Assembly: GCA_003231795.1 (NCBI GenBank)
Contig: QIJI01000328.1
Span: 1-11,340 of the forward strand
Length of the DNA: 11,340 bases
Reading direction: 5' to 3'
From: Gammaproteobacteria bacterium
GTDB taxonomy: Bacteria > Pseudomonadota > Gammaproteobacteria > GCA-001735895
Shown: in pieces, positions 8,182-11,340 of the stretch
Position numbering within the stretch: position 1 is the first letter of the stretch
Layout of the letters: each line of letters starts with the position of its first letter
Translations under genes and position numbers: made by a program
Notes under the pieces: generated by a model
What the model saw: only the letters and a program-made list of their open reading frames with translations
Told to the model about the DNA's origin: nothing
The model's database searches: none

Positions 8182-8251
8182 GTCATTCTCGCGTAGGCGG
8201 GAATCTTACAACCCGCCGCCGTTACAAGATCCCCGCCTGCGCGGGGACGAC
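8182..8251. repeat. Inverted pair of REP-like palindromic repeats
   Basis: Two 26-base copies face each other at 8182-8207 and 8226-8251, separated by 18 bases. One copy and the reverse complement of the other agree at 21 of 26 positions, and all five differences are transitions. Each copy is itself a hairpin. Copy 1 pairs ATTCTCGC (8185-8192) with GCGGGAAT (8197-8204) around GTAG, with one wobble. Copy 2 pairs CCCCGC (8231-8236) with GCGGGG (8241-8246) perfectly around CTGC. The GTCATTC-CGCG-GGCGGGAAT pattern resembles dispersed palindromes common in proteobacterial genomes (REP/BIME-like, or Neisseria dRS3-like). No T-run follows on either strand, so this is not a classical intrinsic terminator. 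It sits between the nitroreductase stop and the glnS promoter region and may still stabilise or attenuate the nitroreductase transcript. Confidence 0.75.
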
Positions 8252-8271
8252 GAGTTATAGCGAAACTGGAT

Positions 8272-8835
8272 TTAACCCCAGCGACTGAGAAAATTTTCAA
8301 TCCGCGGCACGGGTCGCGGTGGAATATCGAGTTGCGGCGTGCCCAGATAAATAAACCCGATAATTTTCTCGTTTGTAGCCACTTCAAGCTCGCTGCGTAC
8401 AAGATTGTCGTATGCATTTTCGCCGGTGAGCCAGACCGAGCCGAAACCGAGTGCATTGCTGGCCAGCAAAATATTATGTGCCGCCGCCCCGGCGCTCAGC
8501 ATCTGTTCGATTTCTGGAATTTTCGGGCTTTTGATCAAATTGGCAACCACCACTACGATCAGTGGAGAACGCAGGGGTTTGTCTTTTTGCTTTTGGAGGT
8601 ACTCAGCTTCGACTTGCGGATTTCGTTGTAGCACCGCGCGACCGAAAAGGTCCGATAAGCGGTTACGCCCTTCGCCGCGAATACTGATAAAGCGATAAGG
8701 ATGCAGGCGACCGTGATCAGGGGCCGACATCGCAATTTTGAGAATCTGCTTTAGCTGAGCTTCGTCCGGCGCTGGATCGGCTAGCGCTTTCGCAGGCGTC
8801 GAGCGGCGATTTAAATGGGTCAACGAATCATTCAT
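8272..8835 (-). CDS. YdjA-like nitroreductase family protein (FMN-dependent)
   Basis: This is a small FMN-binding oxidoreductase of the nitroreductase family, closest to the E. coli YdjA subgroup, whose physiological substrate is unknown. From the ATG at 8835 it has 187 residues, close to YdjA (183). Matching landmarks are NRRS (9-12, the flavin phosphate-binding arginines), APDHGRLHPYRF (residues 38-49), the GEGR segment, the EIEQMLSAGAAAHNILLA helix, GFGSVWLTG, and the C-terminal IGFIYLGTPQL, almost the same as in YdjA. The frame stays open upstream to 8937 with 34 more residues, but those have no counterpart in the family and would overlap the divergent peptidase gene, so the internal start is chosen. 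No clear ribosome site precedes it. A TATCAT (8877-8872) about 37 bases upstream could be its -10 box. It is probably a single-gene unit, divergent from the peptidase. Confidence 0.9.
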   Translation of the reverse strand: MNDSLTHLNRRSTPAKALADPAPDEAQLKQILKIAMSAPDHGRLHPYRFISIRGEGRNRLSDLFGRAVLQRNPQVEAEYLQKQKDKPLRSPLIVVVVANLIKSPKIPEIEQMLSAGAAAHNILLASNALGFGSVWLTGENAYDNLVRSELEVATNEKIIGFIYLGTPQLDIPPRPVPRIENFLSRWG

Positions 8836-8871
8836 GGGAATAGCGATTTGAATTTTGCGGGAAAGCCGCCA

Positions 8872-8877
8872 ATGATA
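8872..8877 (-). promoter_or_regulatory. Possible -10 box of the nitroreductase gene
   Basis: On the minus strand TATCAT matches the -10 consensus at 5 of 6 positions. It lies in the 82-base divergent spacer (8836-8917) and would give a leader of about 30 bases. No good -35 is seen at 16-18 bases. A small GCGG/CCGC hairpin (8857-8869) falls near the predicted transcript start. Weak evidence. Confidence 0.25.
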
Positions 8878-8908
8878 CACTTCGGCCTCGTTGAATGCGT
8901 AGCAAATT

Positions 8909-8913
8909 GAGGT
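8909..8913 (+). promoter_or_regulatory. Ribosome binding site that decides the TTG start of the M61 peptidase
   Basis: GAGGT ends 4 bases before the TTG at 8918. The frame is closed by a TAG at 8900-8902 and there is no ATG or GTG between, so this site supports TTG as the true start. Confidence 0.6.
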
Positions 8914-8917
8914 CGCC

Positions 8918-10723
8918 TTGATCAGATACCAGATCACCAGCCGTAATCCGGCTAGTTCCTACTTTGATGTCACGATTGTTGTCGATAGGCCCGACCCGTC
9001 GGGTCAGTGTCTGCGTTTACCCAACTGGATTCCGGGTTCTTATATGATCCGCGACTTCTCGCGTAATTTGCTGGATTTATCGGCCACTTGCAATGACGGT
9101 GAGCTGGTGATCGAGCAGCTCGATAAATCCAACTGGCGCCTTCAGCCGGTGGCGCAGCCGATAACAATTGAATACCAGGTATATGCCAGGGATCTGTCGG
9201 TACGAGCCGCGCATCTAGATCATAGCCACGGTTACTACAACGGCAGCAGCGTGTTTCTTGAAGTCATCGGTCAGGCTGATCAGGCCTGTGAAGTATTGAT
9301 TGAGAAACCGGCACCGAACGCTTGCAGTCAGTGGAAACTGGCGACCACGCTGGAGCGCAAACAGGCCGAACCCTATGGCTTCGGACTTTACCTGGCGCAG
9401 AATTACGACGACCTGATCGATCACCCGGTCGAAATGGGTGAATTTACGTTGATCAAATTCGAAGCTTGCAATGTACCCCACGACATTATTCTGACCGGTC
9501 GTTTCGACTGCGATCAGGAACGCCTGGCGACCGATTTGAAGACCATATGCGAGCATCATATCCGTTTTTTTGGCGAACCGGCGCCGATGGACTATTACCA
9601 GTTTCAGGTGATGGTGGTCGGAGATGGATACGGCGGGCTCGAACATCGGTCGAGTACCAGCCTGATCGCAAATCGGGCCAGTTTACCCAAACCGGGTCAG
9701 GTCGAGGTAGATGATGATTACCGTGATTTTCTGGGCCTGTGCAGCCATGAGTATTTTCATACCTGGAACGTCAAGCGCATCAAGCCCGATGTGTATCAAC
9801 ATTACGATTTGCAATCCGAGGTTTACACCGATTTGCTATGGGCGTTCGAGGGAATCACTTCGTATTATGACGACCTGGCCCTGGTACGTTGCGGATTGAT
9901 TGATGAGTCGAGTTATCTGGAACTGCTGGCGCAAACCATGACCCGGGTGCAACGTGGGCTGGGTAGAACCCGACAATCGGCGGCTGAGTCCAGTTTTAAT
10001 ACCTGGACCAAGTTTTACAAGCAGGATGAAAACGCTGCCAATGCGATTGTCAGTTATTACGCCAAGGGCAGTTTGATCGCCGCCTGCATAGATCTGAAAA
10101 TGCGCGAATTGAGTCAAGGCACCAAATCACTGGACGACGTCATGCGTAAACTGTGGCTGGACTGGCAGGATCAGGGGAATGGAGTCGCCGTCGACACCAT
10201 ACAACAGACAATCTGCGAAATCCTGGGGCAGGATATTCGCACCTTGCTCGATCAAATGATCAATGGCAGGGATGATCTACCATTGACACAGTTACTCGAT
10301 ACCGTCGGGGTTGATGTGCAGCGACGAGTGGCCGGCAATGCAAAAGATAAAGGTGGCAAAGAGGCCGAAGGCGAGCTGCCACGGGTTGATTTTGGTGCTT
10401 CATTAAAAGAGCACGAAAACGGGCTATTGTTACAGCGTGTATCTGAATCGGGTTCGGCACAATGCGCCGGGCTTTCGGCAGAAGACAAAATTATCGCGAT
10501 CGACGGGCTTAGCCTGAACTTGTCGAAGTTCGAGAAAAAATTGTTACGTGCGAAGCCGGGTGATCAGTGGCGGGTGCAGGCGTTTCGACGCGACGAGTTA
10601 AATTCTTTCGAAGTCAGTCTGCAGGCGGCTGAAGAAAATACCTTCGTGCTTCGCTTGGCCGAGCAATGTCAGGAGCCGCATTTGGCCCAACGTTTAGTCC
10701 AACGAATAGCATGGTTAAGCTGA
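8918..10723 (+). CDS. M61-family aminopeptidase with C-terminal PDZ domain
   Basis: This is a zinc metallopeptidase of MEROPS family M61, whose characterised member is the glycyl aminopeptidase of Sphingomonas. The 601 residues show an N-terminal beta domain (about 1-170), the catalytic domain with the zinc motif HEYFH (H277, E278, H281) followed by the family-typical TWNVKRIKP, and the third zinc ligand E311 in LLWAFEGITSYYDDL. A PDZ domain follows at about 500-580 (GLLLQRVSESGSA, then AGLSAEDKIIAIDG), giving the usual M61 layout. There is no signal peptide or membrane segment, so it is likely cytoplasmic. The TTG start is supported by GAGGT 4 bases upstream, and the N-terminal MIRYQITSRNPASSYF fits the family. 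The biotin ligase gene begins 4 bases after its stop, so the two are probably co-transcribed. Substrate preference cannot be read from the sequence. Confidence 0.92.
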   Translation: MIRYQITSRNPASSYFDVTIVVDRPDPSGQCLRLPNWIPGSYMIRDFSRNLLDLSATCNDGELVIEQLDKSNWRLQPVAQPITIEYQVYARDLSVRAAHLDHSHGYYNGSSVFLEVIGQADQACEVLIEKPAPNACSQWKLATTLERKQAEPYGFGLYLAQNYDDLIDHPVEMGEFTLIKFEACNVPHDIILTGRFDCDQERLATDLKTICEHHIRFFGEPAPMDYYQFQVMVVGDGYGGLEHRSSTSLIANRASLPKPGQVEVDDDYRDFLGLCSHEYFHTWNVKRIKPDVYQHYDLQSEVYTDLLWAFEGITSYYDDLALVRCGLIDESSYLELLAQTMTRVQRGLGRTRQSAAESSFNTWTKFYKQDENAANAIVSYYAKGSLIAACIDLKMRELSQGTKSLDDVMRKLWLDWQDQGNGVAVDTIQQTICEILGQDIRTLLDQMINGRDDLPLTQLLDTVGVDVQRRVAGNAKDKGGKEAEGELPRVDFGASLKEHENGLLLQRVSESGSAQCAGLSAEDKIIAIDGLSLNLSKFEKKLLRAKPGDQWRVQAFRRDELNSFEVSLQAAEENTFVLRLAEQCQEPHLAQRLVQRIAWLS

Positions 10724-10727
10724 ATTC

Positions 10728-11340
10728 GTGAGTACCGATTTGATCAACGAAGTCGTGCTGCAGCGAGCACTGGATCAGTTGGGATTCGACTGCTGTTATC
10801 GGCAACAAACCGATTCCACCAACGCCGACGTATTGCAGTACTTTCAACAGCATCAACGTCAGGTGGTGGCGGTCAGCGAATCGCAATCGGCTGGACGTGG
10901 TCGACGTGGTCGACAATGGTTGTCGCCCTTTGCACAGAATATTTACTGCACTGTCGGGATCATCAAAAGCCTGCCAGCCAGTGACCAGGCGCTACTGAGC
11001 ATTGTTGCCGGAATTGCTTTATGTCGGGTATTGCGCAAACAGTTAGAAATTGAGGTCTCGCTGAAATGGCCCAATGATCTGCTATTTCAGGGGTTGAAAC
11101 TGGGTGGAATTCTGATTGAGTCACGACCTGTCGATAACGATTCGTTTCTATTTGTGATCGGCTTTGGCCTGAATGTATTGATGGAAAAAGAGCATCATGC
11201 CGAAATTCCCCAGCCGTCAACTAGCTTGCAGCTTGTCAGCCAGCGAAAGATTGATCGTAGTGAGCTGCTGATTCAATGCATACAAGCCGTGGTAGCGGCG
11301 ATCCGCAGCTTTGATCCGACAAAGGCATCCGCCCTGGCTG
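10728..11340 (+). CDS. birA: Biotin--[acetyl-CoA-carboxylase] ligase, catalytic part only (3' partial)
   Basis: This enzyme makes biotinyl-AMP and attaches biotin to the carrier lysine of acetyl-CoA carboxylase. 204 codons are visible and the gene runs off the window. Motifs seen are TDSTN (28-32), the biotinyl-AMP loop SAGRGRRGRQW (54-64), KWPNDLL (113-119), KLGGILIE with the catalytic lysine K124, and GFGLNV. In E. coli BirA the glycine/arginine loop lies near residue 115, after a DNA-binding helix-turn-helix domain. Here it is at 56, and a TAA at 10716-10718 closes the frame just upstream, so no such domain can be encoded. The protein is therefore probably a ligase without the biotin-operon repressor role. 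The GTG at 10728 is the first possible start and has no strong ribosome site; translation may be coupled to the peptidase gene ending 4 bases before. Confidence 0.93.
   Translation, partial: MSTDLINEVVLQRALDQLGFDCCYRQQTDSTNADVLQYFQQHQRQVVAVSESQSAGRGRRGRQWLSPFAQNIYCTVGIIKSLPASDQALLSIVAGIALCRVLRKQLEIEVSLKWPNDLLFQGLKLGGILIESRPVDNDSFLFVIGFGLNVLMEKEHHAEIPQPSTSLQLVSQRKIDRSELLIQCIQAVVAAIRSFDPTKASALA

Noticed and set aside
8102..8271. Small RNA or riboswitch in the longest spacer
   Set aside because: Beyond the REP-like pair and a possible glnS promoter I see no conserved leader structure or intrinsic terminator to support one.
8836..8937. 34-residue N-terminal extension of the nitroreductase with an ATG at 8937
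   Set aside because: It has no counterpart in YdjA-like proteins, overlaps the start of the divergent peptidase gene, and the ATG at 8835 gives the normal family length.
10614..10916. 100-codon minus-strand frame across the peptidase-birA junction
   Set aside because: It is antisense to two well-supported genes and has no recognisable features.
10895..10918. Tandem CGTGGTCGA repeat with GTCGAC palindromes
   Set aside because: It codes for the conserved GRGRRGR biotinyl-AMP loop of the biotin ligase, so the repeat follows from the protein sequence.

Overview
The window looks like an ordinary chromosomal stretch of a gammaproteobacterium, or a close relative, of roughly 50% GC. The pointers are a bacterial-type glutaminyl-tRNA synthetase very close to the E. 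coli protein, an LpxL/HtrB-type lipid A acyltransferase homologue, a family 9 LPS-type glycosyltransferase, and a nitroreductase of the E. coli YdjA type. Genes are tightly packed and the longest gap is 170 bases. I see no insertion sequence, phage gene, tRNA, rRNA or CRISPR array.

Layout. (1) Bases 1-1520, plus strand: the 3' part of a permease gene for an ABC importer of the glycine betaine/proline (ProW/OpuA) type, with two permease domains fused in one chain. (2) Bases 1560-8101, minus strand: five tightly spaced genes, in transcription order glnS, an LpxL-like acyltransferase, a large RND/MMPL-type exporter, a small DUF6165 protein, and a GT9 glycosyltransferase. Joints are 1 base overlapping, then gaps of 9, 18 and 9 bases, so one transcript is likely. 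(3) Bases 8102-8271: a spacer holding a possible glnS promoter and an inverted pair of REP-like palindromes. (4) Bases 8272-8835, minus strand: a YdjA-like nitroreductase. (5) Bases 8918-11340, plus strand: an M61-family aminopeptidase with a PDZ domain, then 4 bases later the start of a biotin-protein ligase gene (birA) that lacks the N-terminal DNA-binding domain and runs off the end.

How the genes may work together. The four genes behind glnS combine lipid acylation, RND-type export, an unknown small helical protein and sugar transfer. They read as a cell-envelope lipid or glycolipid module attached to a housekeeping tRNA synthetase gene. This is the most interesting part of the window, and its substrate cannot be read from the sequence. 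The remainder is housekeeping: osmolyte import, FMN-dependent reduction, peptide turnover and biotin attachment.
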